A stretch of 6,574 nt of DNA from Bacteroidota bacterium. Its GTDB lineage: Bacteria; Bacteroidota; Bacteroidia; Bacteroidales; Marinifilaceae. The notes beneath the pieces are model-generated. The model was not told where the DNA came from. It did not search any database and saw only the letters and a list, made by a program, of their open reading frames with translations. The stretch lies in assembly GCA_023400335.1 (NCBI GenBank), contig JAEXFF010000416.1, positions 1 to 6,574 of the forward strand, written 5' to 3'. This document shows, one piece after another, positions 1 through 6,038 of the stretch. Position numbers and translations under genes: made by a program. Each line of letters starts with the position of its first letter. The stretch's first letter is position 1.

Positions 1-2
1 AT

Positions 3-203
3 ACAATTGTAGGTTATGCAGATAAGGCTACCGGAACCCCGGAATTCAATATGCAACTGAGCCGGAAACGGGCTGAAAATGTATTTAACGTATTGACAAA
101 AGATTTCGGCGTAAATCCAAGTCAGCTGAAAGTAGAAGCGAAAGGCGGCGTATCCGATTTGTTTGATAGCAACCCACTTAACCGTGTAACTATCGTAGAA
201 TAA
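3..203 (+). CDS. OmpA-family C-terminal peptidoglycan-binding domain (3' end only)
   Basis: The last 66 codons and stop of a gene that begins before the window; the reading frame opens at base 3. The peptide starts TIVGYADKATGT and contains NMQLSRKRAENV, which matches the OmpA-like signature N..LS..RA..V, and it ends with NPLNRVTIVE, matching the usual N..NR.V.I terminus. In this family the domain (Pfam OmpA, PF00691) sits in the periplasm and binds the diaminopimelate stem of peptidoglycan, tethering an outer-membrane barrel or lipoprotein to the wall. The conserved Asp (in GYAD) and Arg (in LSRKRA) regions expected for ligand binding are present. The N-terminal part is missing, so a barrel porin-like protein cannot be told from a lipoprotein. 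A strong hairpin terminator 27 bases after the stop closes the transcript. Confidence 0.9.
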   Translation, partial: TIVGYADKATGTPEFNMQLSRKRAENVFNVLTKDFGVNPSQLKVEAKGGVSDLFDSNPLNRVTIVE

Positions 204-230
204 TCGGTTTTAAAGATTCCCTTTTGTTAT

Positions 231-283
231 TTTGCCGGAAACAAACTTGTATTGAAAAGTTTATTTCCGGCAAAGTATTTTTT
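231..283 (+). terminator. Intrinsic terminator of the OmpA-family gene
   Basis: TTTGCCGGAAA (231-241) pairs perfectly with TTTCCGGCAAA (264-274). After one mismatch the stem continues for six more pairs (AAACTT with AAGTTT), leaving a loop of 8 bases. Six T residues follow at 278-283. On the minus strand the hairpin is not followed by a T-run, so it is best read as a plus-strand terminator, although it could also slow transcripts coming from the convergent PCMD gene that ends at 317. Confidence 0.85.
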
Positions 284-316
284 AGGTAAGATTCCTCGTT
301 TCCGATTCCGTTTTAC

Positions 317-1306
317 TTATATCTGATCTTCTTTTTCATAGACTAATCCGACATTATCGACCCAGAATTTACTGTCTATGCTGCCGATATAAGCTCCTCC
401 GTTACTGGAAGAAATACGGAGAACGATATGGGTAACGGCTTCCTCGGGTTCAGCCCAACCGATTTCCTGAATAGGGACCATTTTCCCTTTACTGTTCCGT
501 GTATAATAGGCGCCTTCCCCGTTTATCAGTCCCATATAAGGTTTGTAAAAAGAGGAGGAGGAGATATCTCCGTAACGTATCGGCAACCGGTGCCCGTTTT
601 GCCATTCTGTCACGGATTGCTCAAAACATTCCCAGGCTGTACCTACTCTTTTGGCAAAAACATTTCCCTCTTCATCTTCCCATCGATGTTGCAGTAATAG
701 GCAGGTTTCCGCCATATCACGGTCTGTACGGGATTCCGGTTTCCCAAAACCGGAGGCATAGGTGCGCAATCCTCCGGTAACGACTTTGTAATCGTATGTC
801 AAAGCCTGAGGCCGTTTGGTAAAAGGAATACCACTGATCAGCTTACCCTGGGGGTTTTTAGTATCTGTTATCGGTTCTACCATTTCTCCAAGAAAAATAG
901 TTCCACCGGCAACGACCCGTATATTAAATAAGCCCAGTACTTTACAATGTTCCATCCGGGTTTCCAGGCGGGCACAATATCCTTCCCCGCGTGCTTCGGG
1001 GAAGACCGTAATACTTGTTTTAACTACCCCGCTCACCCGGGCCATTACAGAGGAAGTTCCCCAGGGAGAATCCGTGTTTTTATAAGGTGTATTGTTTTTT
1101 AAAGTATCCCCTGTTGTCAATTCATACAGATATTTGGTGTTCCCTCCGATAATAAAGGATTCTTTTACTTCCCTTACCATCCAACGGTTCATATCTCCGT
1201 ATTCAATCGGTTCTATGATTTCAGTCTGGGCCTTTAGTGGGAGGATGAAAAAAAATCCGCACCCTATTGCCAGCATAGATTTCAGCTTTAAAGGAAATAA
1301 ATTCAT
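317..1306 (-). CDS. Secreted PCMD-domain protein (putative carbohydrate-active)
   Basis: A 329-residue protein with a Sec signal peptide: basic and hydrophobic residues 1-25, likely cut after LPLKA (A26) to leave QTEII. Residues about 80-325 fit the PCMD family (putative carbohydrate metabolism domain, PF13201), which is largely restricted to Bacteroidetes. Recognisable blocks are the Y-C-A-R-L-E-T strand near 110-116, VVAGGTIFLGE (131-141), GIPFTKRPQALTYDYK (159-174), and the C-terminal block VLRISSSNGGAYIGS followed by FWVDNVGLVYE (about 295-324). The family is named for its co-occurrence with sugar-use genes; its biochemical role is not settled, and no catalytic residues can be assigned here. 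No lipobox is present, so the protein is probably periplasmic or secreted. It lies 79 bp downstream of the symporter gene on the same strand with its own possible -7 element, so co-transcription is uncertain. It converges on the OmpA gene. The start is supported by the signal peptide. Confidence 0.8.
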   Translation of the reverse strand: MNLFPLKLKSMLAIGCGFFFILPLKAQTEIIEPIEYGDMNRWMVREVKESFIIGGNTKYLYELTTGDTLKNNTPYKNTDSPWGTSSVMARVSGVVKTSITVFPEARGEGYCARLETRMEHCKVLGLFNIRVVAGGTIFLGEMVEPITDTKNPQGKLISGIPFTKRPQALTYDYKVVTGGLRTYASGFGKPESRTDRDMAETCLLLQHRWEDEEGNVFAKRVGTAWECFEQSVTEWQNGHRLPIRYGDISSSSFYKPYMGLINGEGAYYTRNSKGKMVPIQEIGWAEPEEAVTHIVLRISSSNGGAYIGSIDSKFWVDNVGLVYEKEDQI

Positions 1307-1347
1307 ATCATCAATATTTTAATTTTATTAAAAATACTTGAGATATG

Positions 1348-1355
1348 CAAAAATA
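1348..1355 (-). promoter_or_regulatory. Candidate -7 element for the PCMD gene
   Basis: On the minus strand this reads TATTTTTG, a full match to the Bacteroidetes -7 consensus TAnnTTTG. It would give a leader of about 35 bases before the start at 1306. A TTTG at the proper -33 distance is not evident, so this is only a half-supported promoter. Confidence 0.4.
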
Positions 1356-1385
1356 ATGCCAAACAGCGAGGGGAGCATGGAAAAC

Positions 1386-2582
1386 TCAGGATCCGATGTT
1401 TTCTGTTTTTTGCTGAGTTTTTATTTCCAGTTTGCTTCCAATTTTTGTCAATATAAGGGTTAAGGCCCCGTCTCCGGTGATATTACAGGCTGTTCCGAAG
1501 CTGTCTTGCAAGGCAAAGATGGTGAGTAGCAGGGCTGTGCCGGCTTCATTAAAGCCCAATACTGAAATAACGATTCCCAGTGAGGCGATTACAGTACCTC
1601 CCGGAACACCCGGGGCTCCGATGGCAAATATACCCAATAGTAAAATAAATACTACCATTACAGACATAGCCGGAAGAGTGCCGTACAATAAAAGCGAAAC
1701 CGTCATAACGAAAAATACCTCGGTCAGGATAGAACCACAAAGATGTACATTGGAAAAGAGAGGGATGGCAAAGTCTACTACTTCTCCTTTCAGTACCGGA
1801 CTTTTCCGGGCGCACTTTAAGGCTACTGCCAGCGTAGCAGCTGAAGACATCGTCCCTACAGCTGTGAAGTAAGCTGGTCCGTAGTATTTTAAAACCTGCC
1901 ATGGATTTTTACGGCTGAAGGCTCCTGCCATAAGATAAAGAAAGGTCAGCCAGATAAAATGGGCTATCAGTACAATGCCCATGACCCCTATAAATATGGG
2001 TAATTGCCGGGTGATCGCTCCTTCGTAACTGAGTGCACAGAAATTGGCCGCAATAAAAAAAGGAAGGACAGGAATTAAAATCCGGTTGATTAATAATAAT
2101 ACCATTTTTTGAAAATGGTCTAATAGAGTAACAAACAATCCGGATTTTGTCCAAACGGTTGCCAGACCGATCATTACTGAAAGTACCAAGGCTGTCATGA
2201 CACTCATGACCGGTGGTATATCCAGCCGGAATACCAAAGCTGGAATTTCTTTCAGGCCCTCGGTTGCCGGTTTTATAGAAAGCAGCGGAATCAGCCAGTA
2301 TCCCAGAAACATCGCAAAAAAAGCAGCCCCTACAGAGGACAGGTATGCTAAACCCAAAGCACTTCCCAACATACCGGAAGCGTTTCCTTTCATTTTTGCA
2401 ATGGAAGAAGAAACAAACCCCAAAATAATTAAAGGGACCATAAAGAAAATGAGTTGTCCGAGTATGTATTTGACCGTCACTACTACGTTCATAAAACCTT
2501 CTCCTACTACAAATCCCAGGAAAATACCGATAAAAACTGCCAGTAATAATTTGAAAATTGTACTTTTCAGAAAATGTATCAT
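1386..2582 (-). CDS. SLC1/DAACS-type amino acid or dicarboxylate:cation symporter (divergent subfamily)
   Basis: A 398-residue, strongly hydrophobic inner-membrane protein with the layout of the glutamate-transporter fold (GltPh, GltP, SstT): about six N-terminal helices, re-entrant hairpin HP1 (GTMSSAATLAVAL, 243-255), TM7 (PLFSNVHLCGSI, 274-285), HP2 (GAPGVPGGTVIAS, 322-334) and TM8 (LQDSFGTACNITGDG, 358-372). Compared with GltPh, the TM8 residues equivalent to D394, N401 and D405 are kept (D360, N367, D371). The arginine that binds an acidic side chain (R397) is glycine (G363), and the NMDGT motif is HLCGS (280-284), losing the Asp of one sodium site. This argues against plain glutamate/aspartate uptake and for a neutral or otherwise different substrate; that is inference. 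I recall related Bacteroidetes and Firmicutes transporters with similar IHLSGS and DSFGTACN motifs, so it is probably a genuine subfamily rather than a damaged gene. Length is normal for the family. It is 117 bp from the S41 gene upstream and 79 bp from the PCMD gene downstream. Confidence 0.85.
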   Translation of the reverse strand: MIHFLKSTIFKLLLAVFIGIFLGFVVGEGFMNVVVTVKYILGQLIFFMVPLIILGFVSSSIAKMKGNASGMLGSALGLAYLSSVGAAFFAMFLGYWLIPLLSIKPATEGLKEIPALVFRLDIPPVMSVMTALVLSVMIGLATVWTKSGLFVTLLDHFQKMVLLLINRILIPVLPFFIAANFCALSYEGAITRQLPIFIGVMGIVLIAHFIWLTFLYLMAGAFSRKNPWQVLKYYGPAYFTAVGTMSSAATLAVALKCARKSPVLKGEVVDFAIPLFSNVHLCGSILTEVFFVMTVSLLLYGTLPAMSVMVVFILLLGIFAIGAPGVPGGTVIASLGIVISVLGFNEAGTALLLTIFALQDSFGTACNITGDGALTLILTKIGSKLEIKTQQKTENIGS

Positions 2583-2699
2583 TTCAGTTGTATCTTAACT
2601 ATTCTTTGACTTTTTTTTATAAAGTGTTTTGAATATACGTAATTGCCAGGATTTTGGATAGGAAGATCAGAAAAAAATAAGGCCGTTCGAATTTCAGGA

Positions 2700-4838
2700 C
2701 TATTTTTTTCTGCGCAGGAACCAGAACAATCCTCCCATGAAAACGATAACCGCTGCAATCAAAGCAAGTAGCTGCCAGTGGCAGGCCGGACGTTCGGTTA
2801 CGGCGAACGGATCCTCACCGAGGTATTCGCCCCGCTCAATGAGTGCGAGCGTATAGTTGAGGATCGAGTCGCCCCGCACGGAATAGATCTCGTCGAGCGA
2901 AAGAGTTATTTCATGATCCGGAAGCACCCCGCGCCCGTAGGGAATACGGGAGTTTTCGGTTGTGTCAAAAACACAGCGCACCAAGGGCACGCGTACCGTA
3001 AGCCACGAGTGAGGCAGGCGGATATCGGCGAATTTCAGCGCGTTCATAAAGTGGTAAGCCGTGGCCGTTTCGCGTCCCACGATCATGCCCCGGTGATTGC
3101 GAAGGATCATCGCGGGGAATATCGTCGCGGCGGAGCATGAATTCTCGTTGATAAGCACGTAAAGCCGGCCTCCGTAATGGGTCGTAGTATCGGGCAGAAT
3201 TTCAGTATCCTCATAGGAATAAAAGCCCTCGCGTCCTTCTTCGGGCTGATAAATGGCAAAAATATCCTGATCGGCCATATAATTCATGCAATGAACGAAT
3301 GATTTGTAATGGCCCTGCTTGGGAACCATCTGATAGCTGTTCAGCTTCACGTAAGGCTTGTCGGTAAAATAGGACAATAACTCGTTGACTACTTTCACTT
3401 CGCCGCCGCCGTTGTTGCGCACGTCGAAAATGAGGTTAGGTTTGTCAGCTATGGAGCGGATGAATGAAGCGATTGAATCGATCTCGGTACGGTTCAACTG
3501 GAAGGTTGAAAGTCCGATATAGGCTGTCGAATCGTCGAATAGTCTGAGGGCGAAGTTATCTTTAGGATAGTAATTGATCCGCATGAAACCGGTCCAGTTG
3601 GGTCCCAGTCCCCGGGTATCCCCTCCTCCTTTATAAGTCCAGCCCTTAAGCAACAGTTTCTCGCCATCCTCGAATTCGAGGGTTACATCACATTTACGCG
3701 ACGCTTGGGGAACGACGTCGAAATAGAGATTCGAAAGACCCAGGGCGAGGAAATAGTTTTTTAGACTCTGCACTTTGGCGTCGTATCTTCCAATATACGG
3801 AATTACCATCCCTGGAAGTGAGTCGGCGGGAATTCCATCGACTGAACGGATGCGGCGGCCGTAATAGGCGGCATAGGGTTTTGTCGTGCGAATGGCAATC
3901 ATCGCGCTGTCCACCCATCCGAAGTATATCTCCGGCAGGTCTATGCTCCGGCGTTGGCATTCGCTTTCAAGCGGATAGAGGTATAAATGGCTGTCGTGAA
4001 GCGTGCCCACCGTACGCTTCATAGCATAATAAAAATCGCGTATCGGCACTTTCTCGGGAAACGATGCAAGTGTCTTGTGGCAGAACTCTTCCAGCTCTTC
4101 GGGTGTCAGTACGTCGTACAGACCCGGATAGGCTTCGCGAAGAACTTCCATCAGCACTGTAAAATCCTCTCGGGCCTGATCCCCGGTCATTTCGGTGATC
4201 GCCGGCATTTCGGCAAGCGCGATAAAGGTAGAGGGAATACCGAAAGGCGTCATCGGGTCGGCGGATTTTCCGCGGGGATCTGAGATGCTCAGTATAATTG
4301 ACGGCTCCTTCACCTTGTGATAGCTATACCAAACCGTACCGAGCAATTGTCCGCGTGTCACTTTTTCGCCTGTTTTGAACACCCTGCCGCTCTTCAGGCC
4401 GCTGAGATATATTTTTCGGCCGTCGGCCAACCGGATTCCGACCGTAATATGGATAAAACGGGGATCTTCCTTGTCTTTCAGTTTTTTGGCAAATTCATTA
4501 ATCTCTTTTACCACATCGGCTCCGGCATCTATCTGTGAGTAGATTTGATAGGTAAGTGAAGACATATAAGTCAGGCCGAACGTCTCGATTATCCCGTCCG
4601 CAGGCGATACGACAGGAGTACCTTCGGGTGCAGTGATAAAAATATTGTCGAAATTCAGTTCTCCGCCGATATAACTTTGCGGTGTATAGAGAATTCCAAG
4701 CCTGGACCGGAAATCCCCGGATTTATCGGTCGGAGAGTCCGTTTCCGACACGGGCCAAAGCATGGGGTTGGTCTGAGCGGTATTACACAGCGGAAGCAGT
4801 ACAAAAGCAGCAATCAATAGGAGGAAACTCTTTTTCAT
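2700..4838 (-). CDS. Exported S41-family protease with degenerate M23/LytM-like N-terminal domain and C-terminal membrane anchor
   Basis: A 712-residue protein. Residues 1-21 form a Sec signal peptide (likely cut after NTA). Residues about 50-200 resemble an M23/LytM beta-barrel: APEGTPVVSPADGII (70-84) and the IYLSGLK...VTRGQLLGTV block (143-169). The zinc ligands are absent: F63 and F67 stand where the HxxxD pair belongs, S146 where a later His belongs, and S180 and I182 where HxH belongs. Residues about 217-675 match the S41 tail-specific/tricorn-like family: helical lead-in, HDSH (281-284), GRRIRSVDGIPAD (327-339, PDZ-like), FDVRNNGGGE (471-480), NENSCSAATIF with likely nucleophile S569, and GRGVLPDHEI (635-644). 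S283-H284 fits the Ser-His pair of tricorn-type enzymes, so a Ser-His-based site is plausible; the acidic partner is not assigned. One membrane helix (about 688-707) ends in RRKK, suggesting an inner-membrane anchor with the protease in the periplasm. The gene is visibly richer in G+C than its neighbours and adjoins an integrase remnant, suggesting horizontal origin. Substrate unknown. Confidence 0.85.
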   Translation of the reverse strand: MKKSFLLLIAAFVLLPLCNTAQTNPMLWPVSETDSPTDKSGDFRSRLGILYTPQSYIGGELNFDNIFITAPEGTPVVSPADGIIETFGLTYMSSLTYQIYSQIDAGADVVKEINEFAKKLKDKEDPRFIHITVGIRLADGRKIYLSGLKSGRVFKTGEKVTRGQLLGTVWYSYHKVKEPSIILSISDPRGKSADPMTPFGIPSTFIALAEMPAITEMTGDQAREDFTVLMEVLREAYPGLYDVLTPEELEEFCHKTLASFPEKVPIRDFYYAMKRTVGTLHDSHLYLYPLESECQRRSIDLPEIYFGWVDSAMIAIRTTKPYAAYYGRRIRSVDGIPADSLPGMVIPYIGRYDAKVQSLKNYFLALGLSNLYFDVVPQASRKCDVTLEFEDGEKLLLKGWTYKGGGDTRGLGPNWTGFMRINYYPKDNFALRLFDDSTAYIGLSTFQLNRTEIDSIASFIRSIADKPNLIFDVRNNGGGEVKVVNELLSYFTDKPYVKLNSYQMVPKQGHYKSFVHCMNYMADQDIFAIYQPEEGREGFYSYEDTEILPDTTTHYGGRLYVLINENSCSAATIFPAMILRNHRGMIVGRETATAYHFMNALKFADIRLPHSWLTVRVPLVRCVFDTTENSRIPYGRGVLPDHEITLSLDEIYSVRGDSILNYTLALIERGEYLGEDPFAVTERPACHWQLLALIAAVIVFMGGLFWFLRRKK

Positions 4839-4863
4839 GGCAACGGAGATAGGGGTTTTGATG

Positions 4864-4895
4864 CAAATGTATAACTAATATTTTAGTTGTACAAG
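4864..4895 (-). promoter_or_regulatory. Promoter of the S41 protease gene
   Basis: Read on the minus strand: CTTG (4895-4892, three of four matches to the -33 TTTG), a spacer of 20 bases, then TACATTTG (4871-4864), a full TAnnTTTG -7 match. Transcription would begin near 4857, giving a leader of about 18 bases before the ATG at 4838. No Shine-Dalgarno sequence is seen, as is usual in Bacteroidetes. Confidence 0.65.
4869..4892. promoter_or_regulatory. Inverted repeat over the S41 promoter, candidate operator
   Basis: GTATAACTAA (4869-4878) and TTAGTTGTAC (4883-4892) are inverted copies with one mismatch in ten pairs, separated by TATT. The repeat fills the spacer and touches both the -33 and -7 elements, where a bound dimer would block RNA polymerase. 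No regulator that would bind it is identified in the window; AT-rich chance symmetry is an alternative. Confidence 0.4.
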
Positions 4896-4918
4896 CTATC
4901 GATCAAATTAAAACAAGG

Positions 4919-5207
4919 GGATAATTTAGCCGGCGACCAGATACGGTTTTCAGAATTTCAATCCTCGGTGATTTTATGATACTGGTTCTTTAGCACGGAC
5001 AGGGTTTTGTTCTTTTTGCGGTAAGGTACTGTTTTTGAAGGCTTGATCATTCCGATCTCTGGCCGGACCGGAAATATTCAGCACTTTGGTTATACGGGCA
5101 TAACCGGTTTTGAAAATGATCCTTTCAGGTTTGATCCTTTTCGGTCTTTAGGGTTTGCTTTTCCTTTGATATTGATTGTGACATAGAAAATAAAGTTTAA
5201 CATTCAT
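4919..5207 (-). pseudogene. Decayed N-terminal fragment of a Bacteroides-type tyrosine recombinase (integrase)
   Basis: No intact frame exists, but successive pieces in two minus-strand frames read as one protein in the right order. They are: MNVKLYFLCHNQ from an ATG at 5207; after a shift near 5173, NIKGKANPKDRKG then NLKGSFSKPV; after a shift near 5105, GYARITKVLNISGPARD then NDQAFKNS; after a shift near 5012-5030, YRKKNKTLSVLKNQYHKI and, past an in-frame TGA at 4960-4958 (where Trp would fit), NSENRIWSPAKLS. This pattern resembles, from memory, the arm-binding N-terminus of integrases of Bacteroides conjugative or mobilizable elements. Only about 95 codons remain; the core-binding and catalytic domains with the R...HxxR...Y residues are missing. 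The similarity stops about 80 bp before the S41 start codon, just where that gene's promoter lies. A remnant of a lost mobile element is the simplest reading. A protein search is the deciding test. Confidence 0.55.
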
Positions 5208-5312
5208 TTCGGATTACTGTTTTGACGGTCAAAAGACCCATCGTAACAGCCTGCACAGGAATAGGACTTCAATCGAAGAAGGTTTATTTAATGCTAAACT
5301 CTGTCAGTACAT
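5208..5312. other. Non-coding gap between integrase remnant and small-gene terminator
   Basis: I see no gene, RNA gene or clear promoter here. The only structure is a perfect 15-base palindrome at 5220-5234. If the neighbouring fragment is a real integrase remnant, this would be the place to look for its control region or an attachment site, but no flanking direct repeat was found by eye. Confidence 0.4.
5220..5234. repeat. Perfect 15-base palindrome TTTTGACGGTCAAAA
   Basis: Seven-base arms TTTTGAC and GTCAAAA flank a single G. It lies 13 bases upstream of the ATG of the integrase remnant (minus strand). It could be a protein-binding site left from the mobile element, or chance. Confidence 0.35.
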
Positions 5313-5314
5313 CT

Positions 5315-5352
5315 AAAAACAGAGACTTACATCAGCTATTGATGTAAGTCTC
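5315..5352 (-). terminator. Intrinsic terminator of the cupin and small-protein unit
   Basis: GAGACTTACATC (5322-5333) pairs over all 12 bases with GATGTAAGTCTC (5341-5352) around a 7-base loop. On the minus strand the hairpin is followed by TG and five T (5319-5315). The upstream arm lies inside the last codons of the small protein gene, whose TGA stop is at 5334-5332. Confidence 0.85.
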
Positions 5353-5535
5353 GTCCACGGAGGCAATCCCTATTTTTGTCTTGTTTTTTTTACGGTTGTA
5401 TACTTTTTTCGATACATATACCTTGTGCTGAGGCAACGGATGCCCGTGTTGTGCAATTTCTTCCTCCCGGCTCAGTTTCCGGTTCATCCGGATAATGTCC
5501 TGAAGGGTGATTTTCCGTTTCCCTTTCTGCTTCAT
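5332..5535 (-). CDS. Small basic conserved-type protein (67 aa), function unknown
   Basis: Starts MKQKGKRKITLQDI and contains RMNRKLSREEEIAQHG and a basic block KVYVSKKVYNRKKNK. I recall similar short proteins with a SREEE...G.P and SKKVY.RK pattern in Bacteroidales, always of unknown function. There is no signal peptide or membrane segment; the high Lys/Arg content would suit a nucleic-acid- or ribosome-associated role, but that is speculation. I chose the internal ATG at 5535 because it lies 8 bases after the cupin stop codon and begins the conserved-looking part. An upstream in-frame ATG at 5577 would add 14 residues read out of frame from the cupin's own end. The gene is translated from the cupin transcript, and its 3' end forms one arm of the shared terminator. 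Confidence 0.7.
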   Translation of the reverse strand: MKQKGKRKITLQDIIRMNRKLSREEEIAQHGHPLPQHKVYVSKKVYNRKKNKTKIGIASVDETYINS

Positions 5536-5543
5536 CTTGGTGT

Positions 5544-5858
5544 TTATTCGATCGAAAAGAAACAAAGCCAGATACATACCGGCTCAACACTTGTCTTTTC
5601 AATGCGGTGTTTACAATTTTTGGGCAAAAACATATAGTCGCCCGCTTTCATATCTATGAGTTTATCCTCTACTTCCAGCGTTGCTTTTCCCTGTACTAAC
5701 AGAATCCATTCGTCATCTTCCTGATCGTACCAGAATCCCTGAGGAGAACTGTGTCCGGAAGAAACAATACGGTCGATGCGGTAATGAGTCCCTTTCATCA
5801 ATAAATCGAATTGTTCTTCTTCTCCTACTTCTGCTATTCCATCGAATATATTTTTCAT
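5544..5858 (-). CDS. Single-domain cupin protein
   Basis: A 104-residue cytoplasmic protein covering one cupin barrel. Motif 1 is GFWYDQEDDEWILLVQG (41-57) and motif 2 is GDYMFLPKNCKHRIEKT (73-89), ending with a WLCFF strand. This matches a widespread family of small cupins with a GFWYDQ..DEW signature, usually annotated only as cupin-domain proteins. The canonical HxH metal pair of motif 1 is Y44 and Q46 here, while E50, G57 and H84 are kept, so metal binding is uncertain; the change is typical of the subfamily rather than damage. Substrate and reaction are unknown. It is the first gene of a two-gene unit with the 67-residue protein and is divergent from the TetR gene, 239 bp away. A good promoter sits 31 bp upstream of its start. 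Confidence 0.85.
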   Translation of the reverse strand: MKNIFDGIAEVGEEEQFDLLMKGTHYRIDRIVSSGHSSPQGFWYDQEDDEWILLVQGKATLEVEDKLIDMKAGDYMFLPKNCKHRIEKTSVEPVCIWLCFFSIE

Positions 5859-5888
5859 TTTAGCTTCGTTTTCTTATGATTTAGAATA

Positions 5889-5917
5889 CAAAATTATAAA
5901 AAACTTCCGGTTTGAAA
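5889..5917 (-). promoter_or_regulatory. Promoter of the cupin and small-protein unit
   Basis: On the minus strand: TTTC (5917-5914, three of four to TTTG), 17 bases, then TAATTTTG (5896-5889), a full TAnnTTTG match. The expected start of transcription near 5882 leaves a leader of about 24 bases before the ATG at 5858. Confidence 0.65.
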
Positions 5918-6038
5918 GAATGAATCGGCAATTACTTCTGAAATAGTATGAAACGCGAATTTTAATTAAAACAAAGATGGATTTGAATTTTTTAAATAAA
6001 ATGGTTTTATAGATTTAAATTTATTTCAGTAAAAATTA

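Noticed and set aside
214..309. Three copies of GATTCC around the OmpA terminator
   Set aside because: Six-base words without regular spacing; no evidence for function.
1432..1872. Plus-strand open frame of 146 codons opposite the symporter gene
   Set aside because: It mirrors the minus-strand gene, has no domain-like pattern and no promoter; other long frames at 428-697, 2197-2598, 2778-3140 and 3987-4283 are likewise antisense shadows.
2671..2677. T-run (on the minus strand) after the S41 gene as a terminator
   Set aside because: No stable stem precedes it, so I do not call a terminator between the S41 and symporter genes.
2583..2699. Matching attachment-site repeat on the far side of the S41 gene
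   Set aside because: Comparison by eye with 5208-5321 gave only short shared words such as TTTGAC, not a convincing direct repeat.
4744..4838. Lipoprotein signal (LPLC) in the S41 protein
   Set aside because: Pro-Leu before Cys does not fit a lipobox, and a signal peptidase I site (NTA before QT) follows at once.
5332..5577. Longer version of the small gene starting at 5577
   Set aside because: The extra 14 residues are only the cupin's end read in another frame; the ATG at 5535 fits the operon spacing and the conserved-looking part.
5960..5971. Perfect palindrome TTTTAATTAAAA between the divergent cupin and TetR genes
   Set aside because: It lies in extremely AT-rich DNA, far from both promoter cores, and is expected by chance there.
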